Assembly (NCBI GenBank): GCA_035502185.1
Contig: DATJUT010000101.1
Location: 88,300 to 152,299 of the forward strand
Reading direction: 5' to 3'
Length of the DNA: 64,000 bases
Source: Gemmatimonadales bacterium
Lineage (GTDB): Bacteria > Gemmatimonadota > Gemmatimonadetes > Gemmatimonadales > JACORV01
Positions 18,360 through 28,233 of the stretch are shown in pieces. Each line of letters opens with the position of its first letter. The first letter of the stretch is position 1. Both the position numbers and the translations under genes were made by a program. The notes beneath the pieces were generated by a model. It saw only the letters and a program-made list of their open reading frames with translations. It was not told the DNA's origin and searched no databases.

Positions 18360-20951
18360 ATGGCTGAGGTCCTGGAGCGCCTGGAGGTCGCGCTCGCGAA
18401 CCGCTACGCGATCGAGCGGGAACTCGGGCACGGCGGCATGGCGGTCGTCTACCTCGCCGAGGACCTGAAGCACCACCGGCACGTCGCCCTGAAAGTCCTG
18501 CTGCCGGACCTGGCCGCCTCTCTCGGCAGCCAGCGCTTCCTCCGCGAGATCGCCATCGCGGCCACGCTGGCGCACCCCAACATCCTTCCGCTGTACGACT
18601 CGGGCGAAGCCGACGGGCTGCTCTACTACGCCATGCCGTTCGTGGAAGGGGAGTCGCTCCGTGACCGCCTGGCCCGGGACAAGCAGCTCCCGATCGCCGA
18701 CGCGATCCGGATCACCCAGGAAGTGGCGGACGCCCTCGGCTACGCACACGCGCACGACCTGATTCATCGCGACATCAAGCCGGAGAACATCCTGTTCGAG
18801 GCCGGCCACGCCGTGGTGAGCGACTTCGGCATCGCGCGTGCCGTGAGCGCCGCCGGGTCGGCCACGCTGACGGAGACGGGGTTGGCGATCGGCACCCCGG
18901 CGTACATGAGCCCCGAGCAGGCGAGCGGCTCGAGAGAGGTGGACGGCAGGAGCGACCTCTATTCGCTCGGCTGCGTCCTCTACGAGATGCTCAGCGGCGA
19001 GACGCCGTACACGGGCCCGACGCCGCTGGCGATCCTCGCCAAGAAGCTGAGCGAGCCGCTGCCACGGATCTCGGTGGTCCGGCAGACGGTGCCGCCGTCC
19101 CTCGAGGCGGTGCTGGCGAAGGTGCTGGCGAACCTGCCGGCCGACCGGTTCTCGTCGGCCTCCGAGTTCGCCGCTGCGCTGTCGGGGAAGGGATTCACCC
19201 CGGCGGCGAGGTCCCGCGCCGGCGCACGGGCGCGCCTGGTGGCGGCCGCGGCGGGGGCGGCGGTCCTGCTCGCCGCCGGGGCCTTCGCCCTGCTGTCGCG
19301 GAGCGTCGGCTGGCAACGCCGAAGCGCGGCGGAGAACGCGATCTACACCCAGCTCACCAGCGACCCGGGCGAGGAGCTGTACCCGAGCCTGTCGCCGGAC
19401 GGGAAGTGGCTCGTGTACGCCGGCGAGGCGACCGGGAACCGCGACATCTATCTCCTCAGCGTGGGCGGCCAGAACGCGATCGACTTGACCGCGGACTCCC
19501 CCGTGAACGACGACCAGCCGGCCTTCTCCCCGGACGGCGAGCACATCGCCTTCCGCTCGGAGCGCGAGGGCGGCGGCATCTTCGTCATGGGGCGAACGGG
19601 CGAGGACGTCAAACGGGTGACCCACGCCGGGTACCGGCCCACGTGGTCCCCGGACGGCACCGAGATCGCCTACGCCACCGAGAACGTCGAGATGAACCCG
19701 GAGGATGCCGAAGGGGAGAGCCAGATATGGGTCGCCGACGTGAGGACGGGCGCGTCGCGACGGCTTGCCACCGGCGACGGGGTGTTGCCGAGCTGGTCGC
19801 CGCACGGTTACCGGATCGCGTTCACGAAGCGGGGCGGCCACCCGTTCCTCGTGGGCCTGTGGACCATCGCGCCCGGTGGCGGCAAGCCGCTGGCGGTGAG
19901 CCGGGACTCGGCGACCAGCTGGAACCCGGCATGGTCTCCGGACGGGCGGTACCTCTATTTCGCCAGCAATCGCGGCGGCAGCATGAACCTGTGGCGGGTC
20001 CGGATCGACGAGAAGTCCGGGGAGACGCTGTCCGACCCGGAGCCGATCACGACCCCGGCCACGAGACTGGCGCAGATCAGCCTTGCCGCCTCCGGGCGCC
20101 GGATCGCGTACAGCTCGGTGCTCCTCACGGCGAACGTTCAGACGCTGAGGCTCGAGCCGACGTCGGGCAGCGTCATCGGCGATCCTGGCTGGGTCACCTC
20201 GGGCTCGCAGCGCTGGTCGGACCCGGATCCCTCGCCCGACGGGCAGTGGGTGGCCTTCTATGCCATCGGGCAAGGCCACATCTACGTGGCGCGTCCGGAC
20301 GGCACGGGGCGCCGCCAGGTCAACGGCGACTCGGCCAACGATCGCATGCCACGGTGGTCGCCGGACGGGAATCGGATCGCGTTCTTCTCGAACCGGGGGC
20401 CGAGACTTCAGCTCTGGAGCATTCGATCCGACGGCAGTGAGCTGCGGCAGCTGACGAATGCGGACTCGGGCCTCTCCTATCCCGTCTGGTCCCCGGACGG
20501 TGCGCACATGGCGGGATCGATGCAGGCGCGAAGCTACGTCTTCGATCCCAACCGCCCGTGGACCGCCCAGGTGCCCGTGGTGCTGCCGGCGCCGGAGACG
20601 TCGCCGACGCCCTGGTACGTGAACGACTGGTCGCCGGACGGGCGGTGGATCTGCGGCGCTTACGGAGGCCACGACCAGGGCATCCTGACCTACGAGGTCC
20701 GCACCCACCGCTTCGAGCGTTTGACGGACCACGGCGAGTGGCCGGTATGGCTGCCGGACAGCCGGCACGTGCTGTTCGTGTCCGGCGGGAAGGCGTTCTA
20801 CGTCGTGGACCGCGCCACGAAGCAGGTCCGGAAGGTCTTCACCGTCTCCAGCGACGTGATCGGGCCGCCGCGGCTGACCCGCGATGGGCGGCACGCCTAC
20901 TACACCCGGCGGGTGACGGAGGCCGACATCTGGCTGACGACGCTGCGGTGA
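18360..20951 (+). CDS. Transmembrane Ser/Thr protein kinase with TolB-like beta-propeller sensor
   Basis: An 863-residue PknB-type kinase. The kinase domain (about residues 15-280) has the glycine loop ELGHGGMAVVYLAED, VALKVL lysine, catalytic Asp138 in HRDIKPEN, SDFGIARAV and GTPAYMSPEQ. A single transmembrane segment follows at about residues 293-312. The extracytoplasmic part (about 320-863) is a WD40-like PD40/TolB-type beta propeller with repeated WSPDG/FSPDG motifs (FSPDGEHIAF, WSPDGTEIAY, WSPDGRYLYF, WSPDGNRIAF, WSPDGAHMAG). The propeller may sense envelope ligands and control phosphorylation in the cytosol. It sits between malQ and the sugar symporter, so it may regulate that uptake system, which is inference. 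Confidence 0.93.
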   Translation: MAEVLERLEVALANRYAIERELGHGGMAVVYLAEDLKHHRHVALKVLLPDLAASLGSQRFLREIAIAATLAHPNILPLYDSGEADGLLYYAMPFVEGESLRDRLARDKQLPIADAIRITQEVADALGYAHAHDLIHRDIKPENILFEAGHAVVSDFGIARAVSAAGSATLTETGLAIGTPAYMSPEQASGSREVDGRSDLYSLGCVLYEMLSGETPYTGPTPLAILAKKLSEPLPRISVVRQTVPPSLEAVLAKVLANLPADRFSSASEFAAALSGKGFTPAARSRAGARARLVAAAAGAAVLLAAGAFALLSRSVGWQRRSAAENAIYTQLTSDPGEELYPSLSPDGKWLVYAGEATGNRDIYLLSVGGQNAIDLTADSPVNDDQPAFSPDGEHIAFRSEREGGGIFVMGRTGEDVKRVTHAGYRPTWSPDGTEIAYATENVEMNPEDAEGESQIWVADVRTGASRRLATGDGVLPSWSPHGYRIAFTKRGGHPFLVGLWTIAPGGGKPLAVSRDSATSWNPAWSPDGRYLYFASNRGGSMNLWRVRIDEKSGETLSDPEPITTPATRLAQISLAASGRRIAYSSVLLTANVQTLRLEPTSGSVIGDPGWVTSGSQRWSDPDPSPDGQWVAFYAIGQGHIYVARPDGTGRRQVNGDSANDRMPRWSPDGNRIAFFSNRGPRLQLWSIRSDGSELRQLTNADSGLSYPVWSPDGAHMAGSMQARSYVFDPNRPWTAQVPVVLPAPETSPTPWYVNDWSPDGRWICGAYGGHDQGILTYEVRTHRFERLTDHGEWPVWLPDSRHVLFVSGGKAFYVVDRATKQVRKVFTVSSDVIGPPRLTRDGRHAYYTRRVTEADIWLTTLR

Positions 20952-21023
20952 GGAGCGCTGCGCCGGATCGCCGGCTCCGCCGTCCCCGCACGTTCTCGTT
21001 CGTCTCCGGTGGTGCTTCCCCGA

Positions 21024-21647
21024 TCAGTCCACTCGCCAGGTGGTACTCAGCTCCGTGGTGCCCCACTTGATCTTGAGGGCGCCTCGCAGGTTGGCGTAGC
21101 CCGTCGCGGGCTGCGCCGACTCCGGGACGAGGTAGACGCTCAGGGTCTCCTCCGGCTCCGCCAGCGTCCGTTGCGCGAGCGGCACCCGGCCCATGTCCCG
21201 CGTCGAATCACGATCGAGCCCCCACTGTCCCGTGCCGCGATTGACGATCAGCTGCCACCCCGCGCGCGTGTAGAGCACGAACAGGGAGTAGTCCCCTTTC
21301 GGGACCCGCAGGTCGCCGAGCCTGAGGTCCGCGTCGGTGTGCAGGGTCGTGGCCATGTTCGCCCCGAACCGCCACACGGTGTCCATCGGGACGAGCCCGC
21401 CCTCCACCCGCCGGCCGCGGGCATGGGGCTGCCCGTAGGAGATGGCGATCCGCGACGGGCCCGAGAGGCCGGCGTCCTCCTGGTACCACTGCCCGCCGAT
21501 GTTGCGAGCGTTGATGTGCACCTCGACCGACGCGTAGCTGCTGGCCGCCATGCGCGGCGGGGGGGCCTGCGGGGCCTGCGCGGCGACCTGCCGGGCGCCG
21601 CCAAGCACCGCCACGACCACTGCGAGCTTCACGGGAATGTGGCGCAT
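21024..21647 (-). CDS. DUF2911 domain protein, exported
   Basis: A 207-residue protein with a Sec signal peptide (MRHIPVKLAVVVAVLGG, cleavage near VAAQA). It carries a DUF2911 domain: SRIAISYGQPHARGR, GGLVPMDTVWRFGANMATTL and RVPKGDYSLFVLYT match the recurring motifs of that family. DUF2911 proteins are small periplasmic beta proteins of unknown function, common in Bacteroidota and Gemmatimonadota. The ATG at 21647 is preceded by GAGGAGAAACGT, one of the best ribosome sites in the window. It converges on the kinase gene and is divergent from the sugar symporter. Confidence 0.85.
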   Translation of the reverse strand: MRHIPVKLAVVVAVLGGARQVAAQAPQAPPPRMAASSYASVEVHINARNIGGQWYQEDAGLSGPSRIAISYGQPHARGRRVEGGLVPMDTVWRFGANMATTLHTDADLRLGDLRVPKGDYSLFVLYTRAGWQLIVNRGTGQWGLDRDSTRDMGRVPLAQRTLAEPEETLSVYLVPESAQPATGYANLRGALKIKWGTTELSTTWRVD

Positions 21648-21787
21648 ACGTTTCTCCTCGCGATCGCGTCCCGGACAGAGAGCGTGCCCTGCGGGCAGTG
21701 ATATAGCCCGCGCTCGGCGGGATCACCAGATTCCCCGGCCTCGTCCGCGGCAGGCGCCGCCGGCCACGAGACGCGCCCCCAGCCGCC

Positions 21788-21829
21788 TTGACTCCTGCCA
21801 GCCCGCGGGCAACGCTTCACCGGTTCGGT
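21788..21829 (+). promoter_or_regulatory. Promoter/operator element B upstream of the sugar symporter
   Basis: TTGACT (21788-21793), a 17-base spacer and AACGCT (21811-21816) are followed by GTTCGGT. It is the partner of the element at 16235-16277, with the same boxes, the same spacing, GCGGGCAACGCTT and the same downstream word. The leader to the start at 21928 is about 105 bases. Confidence 0.55.
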
Positions 21830-21927
21830 GCCTCGCGCCCGAGGGCCGCCCGTGCCCGGGGTCGCCCGAGCCCCTCATGGCGCCCGGACGAGCGCATGAG
21901 GCATCCACCCTCGCCCACAGGTCCGTC

Positions 21928-23490
21928 ATGGGCTCACCAGCCGCTCCCGCGCCCAGCGCGCTCCACCCCAAGCCGCGGCTCACGTTCTGGGAAATCTGGA
22001 ACATGAGCTTCGGCTTCCTGGGCATCCAGTTCGGCTTCGCGCTGCAGAACGCGAATGTCAGCCGGATCTTCGAGACCTTGGGCGCCAAGGTCGAGAGCAT
22101 CCCGATCCTGTGGATTGCCGCCCCGGTCACCGGGCTGGTGGTGCAGCCCATCATCGGCTACTTCAGCGACCGGACCTGGAACCGCCTCGGCCGGCGGCGG
22201 CCGTACTTCCTCGGTGGGGCGATCGCGGCTTCGCTGGCGCTGCTGGTGATGCCGAACTCCCCGGTGCTGTGGGTGGCGGCAGGGATGCTGTGGATCATGG
22301 ACGCGTCCATCAACATCTCGATGGAGCCGTTCCGGGCGTTCGTGGGAGACAACCTCCCGTCCACGCAGCGCACCACCGGCTTCGCGATGCAGAGCTTCTT
22401 CATCGGCACCGGCGCGGTGGTGGCCTCGATGCTGCCCTGGCTCTTGACCAAGGGGTTCGGGGTGAGCAACACGGCGTCCGCGGGCATGATTCCCGCGTCG
22501 GTGCGCCTGTCGTTCTATCTCGGCGCCGCCGTCTTCTTCAGCGCCGTGCTGTGGACGGTGCTCCGGTCGAAGGAGTACTCGCCCGAAGCGATGGCGTCGT
22601 TCGAGGAGAACCGGGCGCGCGAGGGTCGGGTCGCGGAGCGGCGCACCGCGGAGGCGTACGCGATCAACGGCAGCCGCCAGGTCCGCATCGGCCTGATCCT
22701 GCTCGTCGTCGGAGCGGCGTTCAGTGCGTGGCTGGCGAGCGCGCGGATCTACGAGGTGATGATCCTGTCGGCCGGCGTCGGCGCGGTCGGGCTCCTGCTG
22801 ATGGCCAGCGGATGGCTGCAGCGCGGTGGGAGGTACGACAACGGCTTCGTCACGATCCTGAACGACTTCCAGGACATGCCGGGCACGATGAAGCAGCTGG
22901 CGTGGGTCCAGTTCTTCTCGTGGTTCGCGCTGTTCGCGATGTGGATCTACACGACGGCGGGCGTCACCAGCCACGTCTACCACACCACCGACACGACCTC
23001 GGCGCTGTTCAACGAGGGCGCCAACTGGGTCGGCGTCGGCTTCGCGGCCTACAACGGCGTGGCCGCAGTCGTGGCCTTCGCCATTCCCGTTCTCGCGAAC
23101 CGCACCAGCCGCAAGGTCGCGCACGCGGTCTGCCTCGTGTGTGGTGCGCTGGGGCTGCTCTCGATCTGGGTCATCACCGACCCCGGCTGGCTGCTGGCTT
23201 CGTTCGTCGGCGTCGGGATCGCGTGGGCGAGCATCCTGTCGATGCCGTACGCCATCCTCACCGGCTCGTTGCCGCCGTCGAAGATGGGGTACTACATGGG
23301 CGTGTTCAACTTCTTCATCGTGATCCCGCAAATCACGGCGGCCGCGGTCCTCGGGTTCTTCGTGAAGCATTTCTTCGGCGGCGAGGCCATCTACGCCCTG
23401 CTGGTGGGTGGTGCGTCACTGGTGCTCGCCGCGGCGCTCACGCTGCGGGTGCGGGACGAGGACGACGTGGCGCGGACCGCCGCGCCGTGA
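21928..23490 (+). CDS. SLC45-type MFS sugar/H+ symporter
   Basis: A 520-residue inner-membrane transporter of about twelve helices. NMSFGFLGIQFGFALQNANVSRIF in helix 1 and FSDRTWNRLGRRRPYFLGG after helix 2 are hallmarks of the SLC45/plant-sucrose-transporter-like GPH group, which move sucrose, maltose or maltodextrins with protons. A further ATG at 21877 would add 17 residues of low hydrophobicity and is less likely; neither start has a good ribosome site. The gene lies 70 bases before a lipoprotein alpha-amylase, probably as one operon. Its promoter matches that of malQ, so it is the best candidate for the entry step that delivers maltodextrins to MalQ. Confidence 0.88.
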   Translation: MGSPAAPAPSALHPKPRLTFWEIWNMSFGFLGIQFGFALQNANVSRIFETLGAKVESIPILWIAAPVTGLVVQPIIGYFSDRTWNRLGRRRPYFLGGAIAASLALLVMPNSPVLWVAAGMLWIMDASINISMEPFRAFVGDNLPSTQRTTGFAMQSFFIGTGAVVASMLPWLLTKGFGVSNTASAGMIPASVRLSFYLGAAVFFSAVLWTVLRSKEYSPEAMASFEENRAREGRVAERRTAEAYAINGSRQVRIGLILLVVGAAFSAWLASARIYEVMILSAGVGAVGLLLMASGWLQRGGRYDNGFVTILNDFQDMPGTMKQLAWVQFFSWFALFAMWIYTTAGVTSHVYHTTDTTSALFNEGANWVGVGFAAYNGVAAVVAFAIPVLANRTSRKVAHAVCLVCGALGLLSIWVITDPGWLLASFVGVGIAWASILSMPYAILTGSLPPSKMGYYMGVFNFFIVIPQITAAAVLGFFVKHFFGGEAIYALLVGGASLVLAAALTLRVRDEDDVARTAAP

Positions 23491-23560
23491 CGCGCGGGCC
23501 GGCCGGGCGGTCCATCGGATGGGTGACGCACGGGGCGTTTCGCGAAAGGACGGTGGGGGC

Positions 23561-25555
23561 ATGAAGATCTCGATCCGTGCCGCGACGCTGGCTGCGCTGA
23601 GCGCCGGCGTGCTGACCGCGTGCATCCACCGCGCCCCCGGAGCGGCACCCCGGCTCGGGGCGGTGGCCTCGGAGCAGGCCAGGCATCCGGCGGAGTTCTG
23701 GAACAACGCCACCGTGTACTTCCTGCTCACCGACCGGTTCCAGGACGGCGACAGCGGCAACGACCACGCCCTGGGCCGCGCGCAGGACGGAGCCGTCCTG
23801 CGCAGCTTCGCGGGCGGTGACTTCAAGGGCGTGCTCGACAAGATCGAGGCCGGGTACTTCGACAGTCTCGGGGTGAACGCCATCTGGCTGACCCCGTTCG
23901 TCGAGCAGATCCACGGGGGCGTGGACGAAGGCTGGGGCAAGACCTACGCCTACCACGGCTACTGGGCGCACGACTGGACGGCGGTGGATCCGGCGTTCGG
24001 GACCCGGGACGACCTGCACGCGCTGGTCGACGCGGCGCACCGGCACCACATCCGGGTGCTGATGGATGCGGTCATCAACCACTCCGGGCCGGTCACGGCC
24101 GTGGATTCCTCGTGGCCCGGCGACTGGGTGCGGACGAGCCCCCAGTGCACCTACCGGAGCTACGTCACCACCGTCGACTGCACGCTGTCGGAGTTGCCGG
24201 ACGTGCGCACCGACCGGAACGACGCGGTGGACCTGCCGTCCTGGCTGGTGGAGAAGTGGCGGCGGGAGGGCCGCCTGGACCAGGAGCGGGCCTCGCTGGA
24301 CGCCTTCTTCCAGCGCACCGGCTATCCGCGGGCGCCCCGCTACTACCTCATCAAGTGGCTCACCGACTGGGTGCGCGAATTCGGGTTCGACGGGTACCGG
24401 ATGGACACTGCCAAGCACTTCGAGGCCGGGGTGAGCGCCGAGCTGAAGAAGGAGGCCGACCTCGCCTTCGCGGACTGGAAGCGGGCCCATCCCGCGCTGG
24501 CACTGGACAGCCTGCCGTTCTACATGGTGGGCGAGGTGTACGGCTGGGACCCGGGCCAGGGGCGGCAGTACAGCTACGGGGACAGCAGCGTGGACTTCTT
24601 CGCCAACGGCTACGACGCGCTGATCAACTTCGCCTTCAAGCGGGAAGCCGCCGGGTCGCTCGATTCGCTCTACACGCGGTACTCCACCGAGCTCCACGCG
24701 GGTGGTCCGCTGGCCGGGGTGTCGCTCCTCAACTACGTCAGCTCGCACGACGACATGTCACCGTACGATCCGGACCGCAAGGACCCGTTCGGCGCCGCCA
24801 CCCGGCTGCTCCTGGCGCCGGGCGCCGCGCAGATCTACTACGGGGACGAGCTGGCCCGGCCACTCAGGGTGGCGGGCGCGCAGGGCGACGCCAATCTCCG
24901 CTCCCTCATGAACTGGGGGAACCTGCGGTTCAGCGACTCCACGCAGCGGATCCTGGCGCACTGGCGGAAACTGGGCCGGTTCCGGCTGGCCCACCCGGCC
25001 GTGGGCGCCGGCGTGCACCGCACGCTCCAGGCCAGCCCGTTCATCTTCAACCGCATCCTGGTGACCGACAACATCGACGACCGCGTGCTAGTGGCGATGG
25101 ACCAGCCCAAGGGCCGGAAGGAGGTCCCCGTCTTCGGGACGTTTCCCGACGGCACGGAACTGACCGACGGGTACTCGGGGGTGACGGACACGGTGAGGAA
25201 CGGGGTGGCCACGCTCACGACGCCGTACGATCTGGTGCTCCTGGGCCAGGGTGGCGAGGAGGAGAGCGGCCCGATCGTCGTGAACGTGACCAACGACTAC
25301 GCGCTGCAGGTGGAGGCGTACGCCGTCGCGAACGGCGTGTCCTACCGCATGGGGACGGTGGCTCCGGGGATCGTCAGCCAGTTCGTGCTCCGCCCGGCCA
25401 TGCTCGCGGGGGGAGGCATGGTGGAGTTCGTCGCCCAACCGGTCGACTTTGGGCGGCTGGTGCGGACCGGGGCGATCCTGCTGCATCCGGGGGAAGTGGT
25501 GGATTTCTTCATCACATCGCATCTGGTGGCCAGCTACGCCACGGTCCGGCAATAG
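23561..25555 (+). CDS. Lipoprotein alpha-amylase (GH13)
   Basis: A 664-residue GH13 enzyme with a lipobox (LTAC, Cys21), so probably membrane-anchored in the periplasm or at the cell surface. The barrel shows FLLTDRFQDGD, DAVINH (region I), DGYRMDTAKH with nucleophile Asp282, MVGEVYG with acid/base Glu325 and SSHDD with Asp397. A C-terminal all-beta region of about 150 residues follows. It should cleave alpha-1,4-glucans to maltodextrins for the neighbouring symporter, and its place beside an MFS transporter recalls neopullulanase or SusG-like roles. The ATG at 23561 is preceded by GGTGGGGG. It is likely co-transcribed with the symporter. Confidence 0.92.
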   Translation: MKISIRAATLAALSAGVLTACIHRAPGAAPRLGAVASEQARHPAEFWNNATVYFLLTDRFQDGDSGNDHALGRAQDGAVLRSFAGGDFKGVLDKIEAGYFDSLGVNAIWLTPFVEQIHGGVDEGWGKTYAYHGYWAHDWTAVDPAFGTRDDLHALVDAAHRHHIRVLMDAVINHSGPVTAVDSSWPGDWVRTSPQCTYRSYVTTVDCTLSELPDVRTDRNDAVDLPSWLVEKWRREGRLDQERASLDAFFQRTGYPRAPRYYLIKWLTDWVREFGFDGYRMDTAKHFEAGVSAELKKEADLAFADWKRAHPALALDSLPFYMVGEVYGWDPGQGRQYSYGDSSVDFFANGYDALINFAFKREAAGSLDSLYTRYSTELHAGGPLAGVSLLNYVSSHDDMSPYDPDRKDPFGAATRLLLAPGAAQIYYGDELARPLRVAGAQGDANLRSLMNWGNLRFSDSTQRILAHWRKLGRFRLAHPAVGAGVHRTLQASPFIFNRILVTDNIDDRVLVAMDQPKGRKEVPVFGTFPDGTELTDGYSGVTDTVRNGVATLTTPYDLVLLGQGGEEESGPIVVNVTNDYALQVEAYAVANGVSYRMGTVAPGIVSQFVLRPAMLAGGGMVEFVAQPVDFGRLVRTGAILLHPGEVVDFFITSHLVASYATVRQ

Positions 25556-25608
25556 GCACTGACGCTCCGTCGCGGCCCGGCACGGACGCCGTCGGGCCCG
25601 AGGGGGCG

Positions 25609-28233
25609 TTACAGGGCTTCCGGGTCGGCGTACCTCGCGAGCAGCGCCTGGAAGCGCGGATCGCCACGGATCGGGTCGTAGTCCGGGCTCAGGCGCAGCT
25701 CGCCCACGCTGAGCAGGCTCGGCTCGGCGAGCAACCGCGCGATCTCCACCAGCGCCGCATCCGCATCGCCGATGCGCACCAGGATGCGCACGCGCTGCTG
25801 CGCCGGCGACGATTTCCAGGGGTCCCCGCGGTAGACGCTCGAGCGCTCGAGCCAGCGCGCCTCCTGCCTGGCGTCCGCTCGACGTCCGAGCCAGGCCACG
25901 GCCAAGCCGCGCGCCGCGTGGATGCCCCAGTCGTCGGGGTGCCTACGCTCCGCCGCATCGAGGAGCGCCGCCGCCGACTCGAACCCGGCCCGTGCGCCGG
26001 TGGTGTCGCCACTCAGGAACAGCGCCTGGGCAACCTCTAGCGCCCGGGAAGCTCTGGCGGCGGCGCTCGCGCCGGCCTCCGGCGGCCGGGCGCGCAGCGC
26101 GGCGAGGGCGGAGTCGGGACGCCGCTCCCACATGAGCAGCTCCAGACGCTGGACCGCGATTGGCTCACCGCCGCCGCCCGGGTCGCCGTCCGGCGGCAGA
26201 TCCCGGAGCACGGCGCGGAGCGTATCCAACTCGGCCTTCCACAGGGCGTAGCTCCAGCCCATCGAGAGTCGCGGCTCGACCAGTTCGGGCGCCAAGGCCA
26301 GCGCGTGGCGATAGGCCACGACGGCTTCCGGGTAGCGATGCAGGTAGTGGAAGACGTTGCCGAGGCTGACGAAGACATCCGGGTCGCGCGGGTCGAGGGC
26401 CCGCGCACGCTCGTACGCCACCAGCACGCTGTCCCACGCTCCCAGGTGCCGTTGCACCCTCCCGATCCACTTCCACAGCTCCGCGTCGTTCGGCGCCGCC
26501 CGCAGGCCGCGACCGAACTCGTCCAGGGCCCCGCGGAAATCGTCACGCGCGAGGAAACGCGTCAGGCCCACCGCGAGATGCGCCTGCGGCAGGTCCGGCG
26601 AGAGGCGCAGCGCCAGGTCGGCTTCCCGTCGCGCCTGGTCCAGTCGGGTGGCGGTCTGGTCGTACCGCAGTTCGTACATCCCCCAATGGACGTATGACAA
26701 AGCAGCATGCGCCGGGGCGAAGGCCGGGTCGAGGGCCAGCGCCCGCTCGTAGAGCTGCTCAGCGAACGCGATGTTCTGGCGAGTGAGGCCAGGCCTCCGG
26801 GCATACTCGACCCCTTGTAGGTAGTACTGGTACGCCTCGGAGTTCTCCGTGGGGGCGGTCGCGATCGCCCCGGCCTCCGCGTGCGTCAGGGTGGCGCCGA
26901 CCGCGCGGACGATGCGCCGGGCGATGTCGCTCTGCACCGCGAAGGCGTCGTCCAGTATCGAATCGTACCGCTCCGCCCACAGCTCGACGTCGCCGACCGG
27001 GTCGAGCAGCTGTACGATGACCCGCAGCCGCCTGCCGTCGACCTGAACGCTGGATACGACGACGGTGCCGACGCCCAGCTCCCCGGCAACCTGGCGCAGC
27101 GTCTTCGACGTCCGCTGGTAGCCGCCGACCGAGGCCGGTCCGATCACCCTCAGCGACGCCACCCTGGCGAGCTGCGCGAGCAGCTCGTCGTGCAGGCCGG
27201 CGGCGACGTAGGCGTGGAGCGAGTCGGCGCTCAGGTCCCGGAACGGCAGGACGGCAATCGCGGTCCGGGGAGCCAGGCCGCGGAGCGGGCGCCCGCTGCG
27301 CCACGGCCTCACCGCCGCGGCAGCGGCAAGCACGACGATGCCGGCCACCCCCGCGGCCCACGCCAGCCGTCGCCGGGTCCGGGCGCGGGCCGGTCGTGGC
27401 GATGGCGCCACCACGCCGCCGGCGGCACCCGGCAGCTCGGCGGTCGGGGCGCGCGCGTCGGGCGTTGCGCCGGGGGCCGCCGGCCCCTGCCCGGCCGCAG
27501 CGGGGCCGCGGTGCCCGGCCGGCAGCTCCCCGGCCCGGATCCGCCCGATGGCCGCAAGGAAGCCGTCGTCGGGTGCGAGGTCGAGCTCCGCCCGCAGTCG
27601 CCGCGCGTGGGCCTCCGCGGCCTTCAGGGCGTTCGCCCGATCCCCGATCGCCGCCATCGCTCGCGCGTGCTGGAGCACGAAGTGCGAGTTCAATGGATCG
27701 TGCTCGACCGCCCGTCCCCACCAACCCAGCGCGTCGTGCCAGTCCCCGGCCGCCACGGCCGCCGTAGCGAGGTGCTCGAGCGCTTCGGCGTACTCGCGCG
27801 CCAGGCGGACGCGTTCCCCGTCCAGCCAGCGCTCGAACTCCGGTGCGTCGTCCAGGTGGAAGCCGTCGAGCAGCGGACCGGCGTACGCGCGCGCTGCGTC
27901 GGCCTGCCGGCCGCGGGTCAGGGCCTGCGTGAACGCCTGCAGGTCGGAGGTCGCCACGGGATCCAGGCGCAGCAGGCGGCCGTCGGAGGGCACGGCGCCC
28001 GGACCGAGCGCGCGCCGGATGGCGTAGAGCGCGTCCCGCAGCCCCTGCCGCGAGCGGGCCTCGTCGCTCTCGGGCCACAGCAAGGCGACGAGGCGCTCCC
28101 GCGTGCAGCCGCGGTCGGCGCACACGGCCAGCACCGCCAGGACCGCGTCACCCCGGCGTTGGGGCCGCTGGGGCGCCGGGGCCCCGGGAGGGCCCTCGAG
28201 CGCAAAGCCACCGAGCACACGGAGTCGGTACAT
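25609..28233 (-). CDS. SARP-type regulator with transmembrane segment, TolB-like domain and TPRs
   Basis: An 874-residue one-protein signalling system. The N-terminal winged helix (about residues 1-95; RERLVALLWPESDEARSRQGLRDALYAIRRALG) and the BTAD all-helical domain (about 95-235) are those of SARP/AfsR-like activators. A transmembrane segment lies at about 291-312. IAVLPFRDLS (about residue 326) opens a TolB/FlgO-like domain (to about 430) that also holds SLRVIGPASVGGYQ. The rest is a TPR array (SEAYQYYLQGVEYAR, ALALDPAFAPAHAALSYVHW and others). The DNA-binding half would be cytosolic and the sensor half exported. No kinase motif is present. Targets may be the nearby glycan genes; that is inference. 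It converges on the amylase. Confidence 0.82.
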   Translation of the reverse strand: MYRLRVLGGFALEGPPGAPAPQRPQRRGDAVLAVLAVCADRGCTRERLVALLWPESDEARSRQGLRDALYAIRRALGPGAVPSDGRLLRLDPVATSDLQAFTQALTRGRQADAARAYAGPLLDGFHLDDAPEFERWLDGERVRLAREYAEALEHLATAAVAAGDWHDALGWWGRAVEHDPLNSHFVLQHARAMAAIGDRANALKAAEAHARRLRAELDLAPDDGFLAAIGRIRAGELPAGHRGPAAAGQGPAAPGATPDARAPTAELPGAAGGVVAPSPRPARARTRRRLAWAAGVAGIVVLAAAAAVRPWRSGRPLRGLAPRTAIAVLPFRDLSADSLHAYVAAGLHDELLAQLARVASLRVIGPASVGGYQRTSKTLRQVAGELGVGTVVVSSVQVDGRRLRVIVQLLDPVGDVELWAERYDSILDDAFAVQSDIARRIVRAVGATLTHAEAGAIATAPTENSEAYQYYLQGVEYARRPGLTRQNIAFAEQLYERALALDPAFAPAHAALSYVHWGMYELRYDQTATRLDQARREADLALRLSPDLPQAHLAVGLTRFLARDDFRGALDEFGRGLRAAPNDAELWKWIGRVQRHLGAWDSVLVAYERARALDPRDPDVFVSLGNVFHYLHRYPEAVVAYRHALALAPELVEPRLSMGWSYALWKAELDTLRAVLRDLPPDGDPGGGGEPIAVQRLELLMWERRPDSALAALRARPPEAGASAAARASRALEVAQALFLSGDTTGARAGFESAAALLDAAERRHPDDWGIHAARGLAVAWLGRRADARQEARWLERSSVYRGDPWKSSPAQQRVRILVRIGDADAALVEIARLLAEPSLLSVGELRLSPDYDPIRGDPRFQALLARYADPEAL

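Noticed and set aside
25556-25608. Terminator between the convergent amylase and SARP regulator genes.
   Set aside because: Only a short, imperfect GGCCCG/CGGGCC pairing was found, too weak to report as a feature.
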